Shown here: positions 51,549-60,767 of the stretch, in pieces
Layout of the letters: each line of letters begins with the position of its first letter
Numbering within the stretch: the first letter of the stretch is position 1
Source of the DNA: Pseudomonas sp. B33.4
Lineage (GTDB): Bacteria; Pseudomonadota; Gammaproteobacteria; Pseudomonadales; Pseudomonadaceae
NCBI RefSeq assembly: GCF_034555375.1
Contig: NZ_CP140706.1
Coordinates: 301,001-365,000 of the forward strand
Reading direction: 5' to 3'
Length of the DNA stretch: 64,000 nt
Notes under the pieces: generated by a model
What the model was told of the DNA's origin: nothing
The model's database searches: none
The model's input: only the letters and a program-made list of their open reading frames with translations
Program-made: the position numbers and the translations under genes

Positions 51549-52902
51549 CCAGTGACAACTCGGGCTCCGCCAGCGCTGCGCTGATTTCGTCATCGGCCAC
51601 AGACGTCTGCGCAGACGGTTCCACGACGGGCTCCGGCGCAGGAACGACAATGACCTCAGCTTCCGCTGGCGCGTACTGGCTGATGTGCAAACTACTGCCA
51701 TTGGTGTAGCTGAAACCCTCCGTCACTGACGTGCTGTCTGCGCGCACCAGTCTGTAGTCGCTCTGCACCAGATAGGCCGCGACGGACCTGTTTTTGTCCA
51801 CGATCGCAACCACTTCGATCGCCGCCGTATTGAGCCATTCATTCGAATGTATTTCGCATTGGGTGAAATCATGGCCCAGCCGCGCAGAAAACATTGGTGC
51901 GTTGGGCTGATTGGTTTGCCATTGGGCACCGAACTCGACGGAAGTAGTCTGGGTGAATGTTCTCAAGCCTGGCGTTCGCTGAGCGCGAGGCGCTGTCCAT
52001 CTGAATACCTGGCTGTCGTTGCCACTATTGCGTGCGTGACCGACGAGGATGTAATGATCCTTGCGTTCCAGCAGATAGAAGGGCGAGTGACGTAATTGTT
52101 CAGCGGCGCTGTAGCGCGGATCCTTTACCGTAAACCAGGGGAGACTGGCGGTGTAAGACGGATCGTCCGCTGGCTCGACAGATGTCGGCGTTTCCCCGCA
52201 CAACACGGGTGGCGATGGGCGCGTGTACAGCTGCAGGCCAATCTGCAGGCGCAAGCTGTAGGCCGGGAAACTGGCCGGTCTGGTGTAGTCACTCAAGCTG
52301 AAGAAACTTCCCGACGCCAAGTAAACCTCGCCAGGTAACGCGGCTGGAGGAACGGCGCTCCAGGTGCTGACGCGCTGTCGGGCCTTGCTGCCCTTGTCGT
52401 CCCAGATCAGATCGGTGGTATTCGATGCGATCACCAGATCTGCGCGAACGCAGCGGACCGCATTGAGCGACGGTTTTTCATGATCATTCGAGCACACCGA
52501 CCCCAGCGCCACGTAGCCTGCGGGAGGCAGAGGTCGCCAGATCGACAGATCTCTTTTTGAACCTGACCCGGAATCCTTCCAGACCAGCTCGTAATCATTG
52601 GGGCGACGCAGTGCCCTGCCTTTGGTGGGATCAGTGCTGGCAATGTCTGCTTCGCAAGCCACCGCCACTACTCGTTCGCCGTTGATGTTGCCCAGGCCTC
52701 TGGTGACGACATCGCCCAAGGGGAAGTAACCGGGCAGCGCGTCGGGAGCCGGCGTCGGGCGCCAGAACGACGCAGGTTTGGCCGACACACCGTCGGTATC
52801 CCAGATGCGCATGAACTCTGTTGTGAAGTTGACCAACAGGTTATCGATTCGGATCGGTTCAGTCCGCCCAATGGGCGGGATGATCGGGGCGTTGTTTGTC
52901 AT
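51529..52902 (-). CDS. Vps62-like (DUF946) protein
   Basis: A 457-residue protein. It carries repeated blocks of the Vps62 family, each with a W-x-P, then P-G-x-x-x-L-G-x-V/S pattern (ASFWRPTPAPDALPGYFPLG; LSIWRPLPPAGYVALGSVC; STWSAVPPAALPGEVYLASG). The N-terminal 150 residues contain two and the middle one. The C-terminal 50 residues are acidic, Pro/Ala-rich. There is no signal peptide. The ATG at 52902 has AGGAG 7 bases upstream. The family is mainly known in fungi and plants and some bacteria; the bacterial role is unknown. Confidence 0.8.
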   Translation of the reverse strand: MTNNAPIIPPIGRTEPIRIDNLLVNFTTEFMRIWDTDGVSAKPASFWRPTPAPDALPGYFPLGDVVTRGLGNINGERVVAVACEADIASTDPTKGRALRRPNDYELVWKDSGSGSKRDLSIWRPLPPAGYVALGSVCSNDHEKPSLNAVRCVRADLVIASNTTDLIWDDKGSKARQRVSTWSAVPPAALPGEVYLASGSFFSLSDYTRPASFPAYSLRLQIGLQLYTRPSPPVLCGETPTSVEPADDPSYTASLPWFTVKDPRYSAAEQLRHSPFYLLERKDHYILVGHARNSGNDSQVFRWTAPRAQRTPGLRTFTQTTSVEFGAQWQTNQPNAPMFSARLGHDFTQCEIHSNEWLNTAAIEVVAIVDKNRSVAAYLVQSDYRLVRADSTSVTEGFSYTNGSSLHISQYAPAEAEVIVVPAPEPVVEPSAQTSVADDEISAALAEPELSLATDTAP

Positions 52903-53017
52903 GGGCACTCCTGATAGTTGAAAGCGACTCAAAGGAGCCGCGACCTGTAGCAGGTCTTACTATCCGGAACGGAGTGGGGCGTTCGGTGGTAACTATGTAT
53001 TGCAACGTGACCGGATG

Positions 53018-53794
53018 TTACCGGTAAACGCCATCCTTGCCATGACCAGCCATGGCACGATTGCTGCGCACGCTGATCATCTGCCTGATGTCGATCCAGT
53101 CAATCCCCTGTGCTTTCAGCTTCGGCAGTTCACGTTCCAGCACCGCCAGTGTCTGCGGATAAGGATGGCCGATCATCACCGCTGAACCCTGTTTGTGCGC
53201 TAAAGCAATCGCGGTCTGCAGCTGATTGGCAATTGCCGCTTCGGTACGCTCGTCATCGAGGAACACGTCCCGGGAAACACTCGCCAGATCGATTTTCTGC
53301 GCCTGTTGCGCCGCGACGGTCTGCGCACTGGTGCGGCTGTCGACGAAAAACTTGTGCCGGCGCTGCAACTCGGCCATCAACCACGCCATCGCCACCGGTT
53401 GCGCAGTCATGCGGCTGCCCATGTGGTTATTGATGCCGGCGGTGTAGGGGACCATTTTGAACGCGGCGTTGAGGCGCTTTTCCAGCTCTTCGATCGGCAG
53501 TTCGGGGTGCCAGGCGTACGGCCCGGTGGCCGGGTCCATGGGCATGTGCAGGATGACGATCTTGCCGGCGCGATGGGCTTCGCGTGCGAACTCGGTGGCG
53601 TGCGGGGTATCAGGCATGATCGCCGTGGTTACCGGGCCGGGCAGGCCCAGCACGCGGCGATCCCGGGGCAGGTTCTGCCCCAGGTCGTCGATGATCAGCG
53701 TCAGGTAGGCTTTGTGTGGCTTCGGGCTGACGGGCTCTGCGTGAGCAGTACCCGCCAGACAGCACAGCAGAACGAAGACGAAACGCAGAGACAT
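53018..53794 (-). CDS. Divergent polysaccharide deacetylase (YibQ-like)
   Basis: A 258-residue protein with a signal peptide (FVFVLLCCLAGTAHAEP). The deacetylase fold shows YLTLIIDDLGQNL, VILHMPMDP, NNHMGSRMT and VMIGHPYPQTL, as in the YibQ family. The role in the envelope is not established. It starts at the ATG 53794, with a TTG two codons earlier that overlaps the ctpA stop. It ends the envC-ctpA-yibQ group. Confidence 0.88.
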   Translation of the reverse strand: MSLRFVFVLLCCLAGTAHAEPVSPKPHKAYLTLIIDDLGQNLPRDRRVLGLPGPVTTAIMPDTPHATEFAREAHRAGKIVILHMPMDPATGPYAWHPELPIEELEKRLNAAFKMVPYTAGINNHMGSRMTAQPVAMAWLMAELQRRHKFFVDSRTSAQTVAAQQAQKIDLASVSRDVFLDDERTEAAIANQLQTAIALAHKQGSAVMIGHPYPQTLAVLERELPKLKAQGIDWIDIRQMISVRSNRAMAGHGKDGVYR

Positions 53795-53796
53795 CC

Positions 53797-55116
53797 TCAA
53801 CGGCCGGACGTGATGCTCAGCCCTTTGAGCAGGCTCAGGGCCTGGGCCAATTGGTAATCGTCATCCTGCGGCATGGCTTTGGGTTTGGCGCCAGAGCCGG
53901 TCGGTTTGTCCGCGCCGCCGTTGCCGTTGCCCAGGTGACCTTGCAGATCGGCTTCCTTGAAGTATTCGCCGTCGGCCTCGTTGGTGATCTTGGCCTTGCG
54001 TACTTCGATGTCCGGGACGATACCTTGCGCCTGGATCGAGCGGCCATTCGGGGTGAAGTACAACGCTGTGGTGATCTTCAACGCGCGGTCGTTGTTCAGC
54101 GGCAGCACGGTTTGCACCGAGCCTTTACCGAAACTGGTGGTGCCCATGACCACCGCGCGTTTCTGATCCTGCAGGGCGCCGGCAACGATTTCCGAGGCCG
54201 AGGCGCTGCCACCGTTGATCAACACGACCATCGGCACCGCCTCGCTTTCGTCTTTGCCGGTGGCAGAGAAGCGCAGTTCGGAGTTGGCGATCCGGCCTTT
54301 GGTGTAAACGATCAGACCTTTGGTGATGAAGTGGTCGACTACTTCCACCGCCGCCTGCAACACACCGCCCGGGTTGTTGCGCAGGTCGAGAATGATGCCG
54401 TTGAGCTTCTTGCCGTTGTCCTTGCGCAGCTTGGCCAAGGCCTTGGAGACCTCTTCGCCGGTCTTGACCTGGAACTGGGTGATGCGGATGTACGCGTAGC
54501 CGGTTTCCAGCAGCTGCGCCTTGACGCTCTTCACTTGAATCACGGCGCGCGCGAGTGTCACGTCGAATGGGGTGCCACCGTCGCGTACCAGGGTCAGGGT
54601 GATTTTCTGGCCGATCTTGCCGCGCATCTTGTCGACGGCTTCGGTCATGGTCTGGCCGCGCGTTGGCGCACCGTTGATCTTGACGATGAAGTCACCGGCC
54701 TGAATGCCGGCCTTCGACGCCGGGGTGTCATCGATTGGCGAGACCACTTTGATGAAGCCGTCTTCGGCGCCGACTTCGATGCCCAGACCGCCGAACTCGC
54801 CGCTGGTGCTTTCCTGCAGTTCGGTGAAATCTTCAGGGCCCAGATAGGCCGAGTGCGGATCGAGGTTGCTGAGCATGCCCTTGATTGCGTTTTCGAGCAG
54901 GGTCTTGTCGTCCACCGGCTCGACGTAAGCGGCTTTGATCCGGTCCATGACCTCGGCAAAGGTGCGCAGCTCTTCCAGCGGCAGCGGCGCCTTGGAGGTT
55001 GCGGCTGTGCCTGCCGGAGCGACGGCCGGGGCCGGTTGCGCGGAGAACGCCAGAGGCGCGCCGATCACCAGAGCGATCGTCAGGGCCAGCGAGGTAAGGC
55101 GGGACAAATGCAGCAT
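53797..55116 (-). CDS. ctpA: Carboxyl-terminal processing protease CtpA (S41)
   Basis: A 439-residue periplasmic protease with a signal peptide and a PDZ domain (about residues 95-175, IEVGAEDGFIKVVSPIDDTP). The S41 core has the Ser in INGGSASASEIVAGAL and the Lys in SFGKGSVQTVLPL. It processes or degrades envelope proteins, such as peptidoglycan hydrolases. It follows envC by 31 bases. Confidence 0.93.
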   Translation of the reverse strand: MLHLSRLTSLALTIALVIGAPLAFSAQPAPAVAPAGTAATSKAPLPLEELRTFAEVMDRIKAAYVEPVDDKTLLENAIKGMLSNLDPHSAYLGPEDFTELQESTSGEFGGLGIEVGAEDGFIKVVSPIDDTPASKAGIQAGDFIVKINGAPTRGQTMTEAVDKMRGKIGQKITLTLVRDGGTPFDVTLARAVIQVKSVKAQLLETGYAYIRITQFQVKTGEEVSKALAKLRKDNGKKLNGIILDLRNNPGGVLQAAVEVVDHFITKGLIVYTKGRIANSELRFSATGKDESEAVPMVVLINGGSASASEIVAGALQDQKRAVVMGTTSFGKGSVQTVLPLNNDRALKITTALYFTPNGRSIQAQGIVPDIEVRKAKITNEADGEYFKEADLQGHLGNGNGGADKPTGSGAKPKAMPQDDDYQLAQALSLLKGLSITSGR

Positions 55117-55147
55117 GTCGAACGAACTCCTTAATTAGGCGGTGCGC

Positions 55148-56434
55148 TTATCCTTGCGCACGACACCATTGCGCCGGATCACTCGGGTGACCCTGCTGAC
55201 GAATTGCGAAATACAGCGCGGATGTGTCCTGGCCGCCGCTGTTACCGACAGTGGAGATGGACTCACCCGCTTTGACCACATCACCGGCCGACTTGAGCAG
55301 CGTCTGGTTGTGACCGTAAAGACTCAGAAAACCGTTGCCGTGATCGAGGATCACCAGCAGCCCGGCACCGCGCAGCCAGTCGGCGAACACCACGCGACCA
55401 CCGTGTACGGCATGCACCTGGCTGCCGGCGGAGGCGCTGATCATCACGCCGTCCCACTTGGTACGGGCATCGTCGCCACGGCTTTCGCCGAAGCGTGCCA
55501 GCAGTCGACCATCAACCGGCCAGGGAAGTTTTCCCCGGGTTGCAGCAAAAGGGCCACCGAAGGTCTCGCCGCTGCTGGAGACCAGTGCGCCGGGAGTGGA
55601 TCGGGCGGGTTTTCGTGGGGCGTCGCTGTTTTCAGCCTGCGCCTCACGCAAGCGCTTTTTTTCCGCTTCCTGCTGGGCGATCAGCGCTTTCTGCCGCGCT
55701 TCTTCTGCCTCACGAGCCTGGCGGGCCAGGGTTTCTTCAATGGTTTTAAGGACTTTAGACAGGTCTGCCTGATCCTGCTCGCGCGCGGCCAGTTTCTGGT
55801 CGCGGGCTTTCACGTCATCGTTGAGCTTGGCGAGGACTTGCTGGCGTTCCTTGCGGACATTTTCCAGTTCGTCGCGCTGGGTATCGAGGCTGCTTTTCTG
55901 CACCAGCAATTGTGCTTGCTGGGCGGCAATGTCTTTTTCGACATTGGCCAGCTGGCGCAGGGTTTCGTTGAAGTTCTTCAACTGCTCCAGGCGGGCCTGG
56001 CTCAGGTAATCGTAATAGGTGAGGGTGCGGGCGAATTTCTCGGGATTCTGCTGGTTGAGCAGCAGTTTGAGATATTCCTGCCGGCCGTTCTGATAGGCCG
56101 CACGGGCCTGAATGGCGATCAGTCGCTGCTGTTCAGTGCGCGCGCTCTGGAGTTTTTTTTTCTCTGCATCGAGTCGCTGCAGCTCGGATTCGCTTTTCTG
56201 CAGTTCTTTCTGCAGCGCGTCGACCTGCTTCTGCAGCTTGCCCAGCTCGGTTTCAGTACCCTTGAGCTCTTTCTGCACGCCGGACTTTTCTTCCTGGACT
56301 TTGCCCAGCAGCTTTTTCAGCTCGGCAATGTCCTGACGCGTCGCGTCCAACTGCTGTTGGGTTTGCGCGCGCTCGTCAGCGAAGGCCGGTTGGAGCAGGC
56401 AGGTCAGAGCGAGGGCGATCAGGACGCGGAGCAT
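55148..56434 (-). CDS. envC: Murein hydrolase activator EnvC
   Basis: A 428-residue protein with a signal peptide (VLIALALTCLLQPAFADE), a long coiled coil (about 25-250, rich in Q/E/K/L) and a C-terminal LytM domain. The LytM domain is degenerate: K-W-D-G-V replaces the metal-binding H-x-G-x-D and LYGHNQ replaces H-x-H. That is expected for EnvC, which activates amidases rather than cutting peptidoglycan. The ATG at 56434 starts the signal peptide. Confidence 0.92.
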   Translation of the reverse strand: MLRVLIALALTCLLQPAFADERAQTQQQLDATRQDIAELKKLLGKVQEEKSGVQKELKGTETELGKLQKQVDALQKELQKSESELQRLDAEKKKLQSARTEQQRLIAIQARAAYQNGRQEYLKLLLNQQNPEKFARTLTYYDYLSQARLEQLKNFNETLRQLANVEKDIAAQQAQLLVQKSSLDTQRDELENVRKERQQVLAKLNDDVKARDQKLAAREQDQADLSKVLKTIEETLARQAREAEEARQKALIAQQEAEKKRLREAQAENSDAPRKPARSTPGALVSSSGETFGGPFAATRGKLPWPVDGRLLARFGESRGDDARTKWDGVMISASAGSQVHAVHGGRVVFADWLRGAGLLVILDHGNGFLSLYGHNQTLLKSAGDVVKAGESISTVGNSGGQDTSALYFAIRQQGHPSDPAQWCRAQG

Positions 56435-56546
56435 AGAGGCGGGCGGCACCAGGGTAAGGGACGGCCTAGTATGCCCGCCCGAGGCTGCAAAAAAAACGCC
56501 CAATTGGGGCTGTGTGATAACTGGCCTGAAAAACACCCCAAACCAT

Positions 56547-56636
56547 TGTAGGAGTGAGCCTGCTCGCGATGGCTTACTGACATTCAACAGAGTAGTTGAC
56601 TGTCAGATGGCTATCGCGAGCAGGCTCACTCCTACA
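56547..56636. repeat. REP-type palindrome (GTAGGAGTGAGCC class)
   Basis: TGTAGGAGTGAGCCTGCTCG to its complement, with a different centre from the other copies. It lies between envC and gpmI. Confidence 0.9.
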
Positions 56637-56664
56637 GGGTTTTGCGATGTTTTGGCGATTCGGG

Positions 56665-58194
56665 TCAGACCAGAATCGAAGTGCCGGTCATTTCCGCCGG
56701 TTTTTCCAGACCCAGCAGTTTCAGCATGGTTGGCGCTACGTCAGCCAGCACGCCACCGTCACGGACTTTGAGGTCGCGCTTGCCGACATAAATGAACGGC
56801 ACCGGCTCGGTGGTGTGCGCGGTGTGCGCCTGGTGGGTTTCTTCATCGGCCATTTTTTCGACGTTGCCGTGGTCAGCAGTGATCAGCGCTTCGCCGCCAA
56901 CCTTTTCCAGTGCTTCAACGATGCGACCGACGCAGGTGTCGAGGCATTCAACCGCTTTCACTGCCGCGTCGAACACACCGCTGTGGCCGACCATATCGCC
57001 GTTGGCGTAGTTGACTACGATCACGTCGTAACGCTGGTTTTCGATGGCCTCGACGATGCGGTCGGTGACCTCAGGCGCGCTCATTTCCGGCTGCAAGTCA
57101 TAAGTGGCGACTTTCGGCGACGGGATCAGGATGCGTTCTTCGCCCGGGAACGGTTCTTCGCGGCCGCCGGAGAAGAAGAAGGTCACGTGCGCATATTTCT
57201 CGGTTTCAGCGATGCGCAGTTGGGTTTTGCCGTTCTTTGCCAGATAGTCGCCGAGAACGTTTTCCAGGCTGCCCGGGGCGAATGCCGACGGTGCCGGAAT
57301 ACTTGCCGCGTATTGGGTCAGCATGACGAAACCAGCGAGCTTCGGCTGGCGGGCGCGCTCGAAATCGTTGAAATCGTCCTCGACGAACACGCGAGTCAGC
57401 TCACGGGCACGGTCGGCGCGGAAGTTCATGAACACCACAGCGTCGCCGTCTTCGACTTTTACCGGCTCACCGATGGTCGTGGCTTTGACGAATTCATCGC
57501 TCTCGCCGCGAGCGTAAGCCGCGTCCAGACCTTCCTGTGCAGTGGCTGCGTTGAATTCGCTGTTGCCGTCGACGATCAGGTTGTAGGCCTGAGCGACGCG
57601 ATCCCAGCGGTTGTCACGATCCATGGCGAAGTAACGGCCGATGATGCTGGCGATGCGGCCCTTGCCCAGTGCCTGGAAGGTTGCATCGAGCAGTTCGATC
57701 GACGACGCAGCGCTTTTCGGCGGCGTATCGCGGCCATCGAGGAAGGCGTGCAGGTAGATTTTCTCGGCGCCGCGCTTGAAGGCCAGTTCGGCCATGGCGA
57801 TCAGGTGATCCTGGTGGCTGTGTACGCCACCATCGGACAGCAGGCCCATGAAGTGCACGGCTTTACTGGCGGCCACGGCTTTATCCACAGCGGCGCAGAT
57901 GGTCGGGTTCTCGAAGAATTCGCCGTCGCGGATCGACTTGGTCACGCGGGTGAAGTCCTGATACACCACGCGGCCGGCGCCAAGGTTCATGTGGCCGACT
58001 TCAGAGTTGCCCATCTGGCCGTCCGGCAGGCCGACGTCCATGCCGCTGCCCGAGATCAAGCCATTCGGCACAGTGGCCCACAGGCGATCAAGGACGGGCT
58101 TCTTCGCCGCAAAAACGGCATTGGATTCAGGGCTGTCGCTGTGACCGAAGCCGTCGAGAATCATCAGGACCAAAGGTTTAGGCGTAGTCGTCAT
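56665..58194 (-). CDS. gpmI: 2,3-bisphosphoglycerate-independent phosphoglycerate mutase
   Basis: A 509-residue alkaline-phosphatase-superfamily enzyme of glycolysis. The start [20 protein letters not shown] has the first metal Asp, and the phosphorylated Ser is in [28 protein letters not shown] [17 protein letters not shown] and [13 protein letters not shown] complete the sites. The ATG at 58194 fits the family; an ATG three codons earlier is possible. Confidence 0.96.
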   Translation of the reverse strand: MTTTPKPLVLMILDGFGHSDSPESNAVFAAKKPVLDRLWATVPNGLISGSGMDVGLPDGQMGNSEVGHMNLGAGRVVYQDFTRVTKSIRDGEFFENPTICAAVDKAVAASKAVHFMGLLSDGGVHSHQDHLIAMAELAFKRGAEKIYLHAFLDGRDTPPKSAASSIELLDATFQALGKGRIASIIGRYFAMDRDNRWDRVAQAYNLIVDGNSEFNAATAQEGLDAAYARGESDEFVKATTIGEPVKVEDGDAVVFMNFRADRARELTRVFVEDDFNDFERARQPKLAGFVMLTQYAASIPAPSAFAPGSLENVLGDYLAKNGKTQLRIAETEKYAHVTFFFSGGREEPFPGEERILIPSPKVATYDLQPEMSAPEVTDRIVEAIENQRYDVIVVNYANGDMVGHSGVFDAAVKAVECLDTCVGRIVEALEKVGGEALITADHGNVEKMADEETHQAHTAHTTEPVPFIYVGKRDLKVRDGGVLADVAPTMLKLLGLEKPAEMTGTSILV

Positions 58195-58347
58195 GGAATC
58201 CACTCGTGGCTAATAAAGAAGAGGGCGATGGAAAAGGGAGTTGGAGTTTAAAGCTAAGTTCCGACCGCGTCACCGCCGGACGGGGTTTGGCCGACCATAG
58301 TGGCTGTGTATACTGGCCGACATTTTAACGCCCTGGAACCTCCTTCG

Positions 58348-58761
58348 ATGGTTGCTCACCTGATTGAATTTGCCACTAACCACTACATTCTTGTCGGTAT
58401 CTTCGTCGTACTGCTGGCTCTGCTGCTGGCGCACACGATGCAGGGCGGCGGTAAAAGCCTGAGCACCGGCGAGCTGACTGCACTGGTCAATAAAGATGCA
58501 GGCGTAGTGGTGGACATCCGTCCGGCCAAGGATTTCGCTGCCGGCCACATCGTTGGCGCGATCAACATTCCTCAGGACAAACTGGCTGCGCGCATCGCCG
58601 AGCTGGAAAAACACAAGGCCAAGACCATTATTCTGGTCGACGCCCTGGGCCAGACCGCTGGCACCCACGCCCGCGAGCTGATGAAATCCGGCTTCACCGC
58701 CGCCAAGCTGTCCGGCGGGATTTCCAGCTGGAAAGGCGACAACCTGCCGTTGGTGAAGTGA
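58348..58761 (+). CDS. Membrane-anchored rhodanese-like protein (YibN type)
   Basis: A 137-residue protein with an N-terminal membrane anchor (YILVGIFVVLLALLLAHTM) and a rhodanese domain (AGVVVDIRPAKDFAAGHIVG). The usual catalytic Cys loop is replaced by ILVDALGQTAGTHA, so sulfur transfer is not expected. E. coli YibN, encoded at the same place before grxC and secB, also lacks it. It ends one base before grxC. Confidence 0.87.
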   Translation: MVAHLIEFATNHYILVGIFVVLLALLLAHTMQGGGKSLSTGELTALVNKDAGVVVDIRPAKDFAAGHIVGAINIPQDKLAARIAELEKHKAKTIILVDALGQTAGTHARELMKSGFTAAKLSGGISSWKGDNLPLVK

Positions 58762-58762
58762 T

Positions 58763-59017
58763 ATGAGCGAAGTCATCGTCTACTCCAGCGATTACTGCCC
58801 TTATTGCTCGCGAGCCAAGTACCTGCTCGAGAACAAAGGCGTGGCCTTCAAAGAGATCAAGGTCGATGGCAAGCCGCAGGTGCGCGCCGAAATGACCCAG
58901 AAAGCCGGACGCACGTCCGTGCCGCAGATCTGGATCGGCAGCCAGCACATCGGTGGTTGTGATGATTTGTATGCCCTGGAGCGCGCCGGCAAACTCGACG
59001 CGCTGCTCAAGGCCTGA
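58763..59017 (+). CDS. grxC: Glutaredoxin 3
   Basis: An 84-residue glutaredoxin with CPYC (residues 13-16 region, SSDYCPYCSRAKYLL), the cis-Pro loop TSVPQIWIG and the glutathione-binding GGCDDLYALE. It uses glutathione to reduce disulfides in the cytoplasm. It lies between the yibN-like gene and secB. Confidence 0.95.
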   Translation: MSEVIVYSSDYCPYCSRAKYLLENKGVAFKEIKVDGKPQVRAEMTQKAGRTSVPQIWIGSQHIGGCDDLYALERAGKLDALLKA

Positions 59018-59074
59018 ACGGCTGCACCCACGTACAGCACTCCCTAAAAGACCCAAGATCGATAAGGATCTGAG

Positions 59075-59560
59075 ATGACTGACCAACAGAACACTGCAGC
59101 CAGCGAAGAAGAAACCGCACCGCAATTCTCCTTGCAGCGCATCTACGTACGCGACCTGTCCTTCGAAGCCCCGAAAAGCCCGGCGATCTTCCGCCAGCAG
59201 TGGGACCCGGCTGTTGCGCTGGATCTGAACACTCGCCAGAAAGCACTGGAAGGTGATTTCTACGAAGTCGTGCTGACCCTGTCTGTCACCGTGAAAAACG
59301 GTGAAGAAGTGGCGTTCATCGCTGAAGTGCAACAGGCCGGTATCTTCCTGATCAAGAACCTCGATGCGGCTTCGATGAGCCACACCTTGGGTGCGTTCTG
59401 CCCGAACATCCTGTTCCCGTACGCGCGCGAAACCCTGGACAGCCTGGTGACCCGTGGTTCGTTCCCGGCGCTGATGCTGGCCCCGGTGAACTTCGACGCC
59501 CTGTACGCGCAAGAATTGCAGCGCATGCAGGAAAGCGGCGAGACGCCAACCGTTCAGTAA
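59075..59560 (+). CDS. secB: Protein-export chaperone SecB
   Basis: A 161-residue SecB. Family motifs are [39 protein letters not shown] and [20 protein letters not shown]. It keeps precursors unfolded and hands them to SecA. It is the last gene of yibN-grxC-secB. Confidence 0.97.
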   Translation: MTDQQNTAASEEETAPQFSLQRIYVRDLSFEAPKSPAIFRQQWDPAVALDLNTRQKALEGDFYEVVLTLSVTVKNGEEVAFIAEVQQAGIFLIKNLDAASMSHTLGAFCPNILFPYARETLDSLVTRGSFPALMLAPVNFDALYAQELQRMQESGETPTVQ

Positions 59561-59580
59561 GACGGTTTAGCAACACCCCA

Positions 59581-59669
59581 TGTGGGAGCGAGCCTGCTCG
59601 CGATAGCGGTCTGTCAGACACATCAAAGTTGACTGACACGCCGTAATCGCGAGCAGGCTCGCTCCCACA
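59581..59669. repeat. REP-type palindrome (GTGGGAGCGAGCC variant)
   Basis: TGTGGGAGCGAGCCTGCTCG at the left and the complement at the right. The outer bases differ in step on both arms from the GTAGGAGTGAGCC class, so base pairing has been kept while sequence changed. Confidence 0.9.
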
Positions 59670-59683
59670 TTTGTTTTGCGGTG

Positions 59684-60139
59684 TTACTTGAAGTCGTTCT
59701 GGCGCCAGGCTTCGTAAACAGCGACGGCCACCGTGTTGGACAGGTTCAGGCTGCGGCAGCCTTCGCGCATCGGCAGGCGCAGGCGCTGTTCGGCAGGCAG
59801 GGCGTCGAGCACTTCCGGCGGCAGGCCACGACTTTCCGGGCCGAAGATGAACGCATCACCCGGGACAAACGCGGCATCATGAAACGGCCGTGAACCCTTG
59901 GTGGTAAACGCAAACACCCTAGGGTTACCGATGCTTTCCAGGCAACTGGCCAAATCCGCGTGACGTTGCAGCGTGGCATATTCGTGGTAGTCGAGTCCGG
60001 CACGGCGCAAGCGCTTGTCGTCCATCTCGAAACCCAGCGGTTCGATCAAATGCAGGTGGCAGCCGCTGTTGGCGCACAGCCTGATAACGTTGCCGGTATT
60101 CGGCGGAATTTCTGGTTGAAAAAGGATGACGTGAAACAT
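59684..60139 (-). CDS. trmL: tRNA (cytidine/uridine-2'-O-)-methyltransferase TrmL
   Basis: A 151-residue SPOUT methyltransferase. The start MFHVILFQPEIPPNTGNVIR, the middle FIFGPESRGLP and the trefoil-knot end LRLPMREGCRSLNLSNTVAV are diagnostic. It methylates position 34 of tRNA-Leu. Its start codon overlaps that of the divergent gene at 60138 (both within CATG). Confidence 0.96.
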   Translation of the reverse strand: MFHVILFQPEIPPNTGNVIRLCANSGCHLHLIEPLGFEMDDKRLRRAGLDYHEYATLQRHADLASCLESIGNPRVFAFTTKGSRPFHDAAFVPGDAFIFGPESRGLPPEVLDALPAEQRLRLPMREGCRSLNLSNTVAVAVYEAWRQNDFK

Positions 60140-60578
60140 GCACGGCTCCGAAGGTAAAGATGAGCGGCATTCTACGCCGCCTGTGGACAACCGTTCGAAA
60201 CTATTCCCGCGGGTGATCGGTTCGCTGGCGATTGTCGGCTTGATGATTGGTCTGATGATCGGCCGCCTGACCACGCCGGATCCGACGGTGTTGCAGCAGG
60301 TTGACGTGACTGACGGCGGGTTGGTGGTGTGGTTCAACAACGAACCCAAGCTGCACGGCGAGATCATCGATGGCACGGTGGCGCTATTGTTCCAGGCTGA
60401 AGGCAAAGCGCAGAAAGGCCAACTCAGGCTCAACGACAAGGACGTGAACTGGCGTACGCGCAAGAGTGACGGTGGCTTGCTGCTGACGGTACTGGCGGCG
60501 CGGCCGCTACAAGGCGAGTGGACAGGCAGCGAGGTCGACGACCGCTGGCGGCTGGAGATCCGTTTGCAAATGAACTGA
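60138..60578 (+). CDS. Small single-pass membrane protein of unknown function
   Basis: A 146-residue protein with an N-terminal cytoplasmic tail, one membrane segment (VIGSLAIVGLMIGLMIGRL) and a periplasmic beta-rich domain (TVLQQVDVTDGGLVVWFNNE). Family unknown to me. The ATG at 60138 overlaps the trmL start codon on the other strand; a GTG at about 60183 would shorten it by 15 residues. This overlap is tight because the two genes then share almost no promoter space, so a later start is plausible. Confidence 0.65.
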   Translation: MHGSEGKDERHSTPPVDNRSKLFPRVIGSLAIVGLMIGLMIGRLTTPDPTVLQQVDVTDGGLVVWFNNEPKLHGEIIDGTVALLFQAEGKAQKGQLRLNDKDVNWRTRKSDGGLLLTVLAARPLQGEWTGSEVDDRWRLEIRLQMN

Positions 60579-60668
60579 TCGCAAACCTGCCGTCTCTCCG
60601 GTTCTCCTACATTTCCTAGTGTTGTTTCCCACTGCGCCAGTCTGCCTTTCCTATCTCCTTCAGCACCT

Positions 60669-60750
60669 GCGCACGCTATCGTGCGCTCCTCTTTCAAATC
60701 GGCAGGATGCCGATCCCTTCGTTCCTTAGGCAAATGCGAAGGGCGACTTT
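60669..60750 (+). promoter_or_regulatory. Three consecutive perfect hairpins in the LRR gene leader
   Basis: GCGCACG-CTAT-CGTGCGC (60669-60686), ATCGGCA-GGA-TGCCGAT (60698-60714) and CCCTTCG-N15-CGAAGGG (60715-60743) followed by CGACTTTTT. The last looks like a terminator 18 bases before the start codon. It may attenuate the LRR gene or end the upstream transcript. Confidence 0.5.
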
Positions 60751-60767
60751 TTCAAGGATGAAAAAAC

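Noticed and set aside
54235..54300. Possible loss of catalytic residues in CtpA
   Set aside because: The Ser in GGSASASE and the Lys in FGKGSVQT are both present, so the protease is intact.
56596..58251. A 551-codon open frame on the plus strand
   Set aside because: It lies antisense to gpmI, which has all catalytic motifs; the frame is a by-product of GC-rich codon use.
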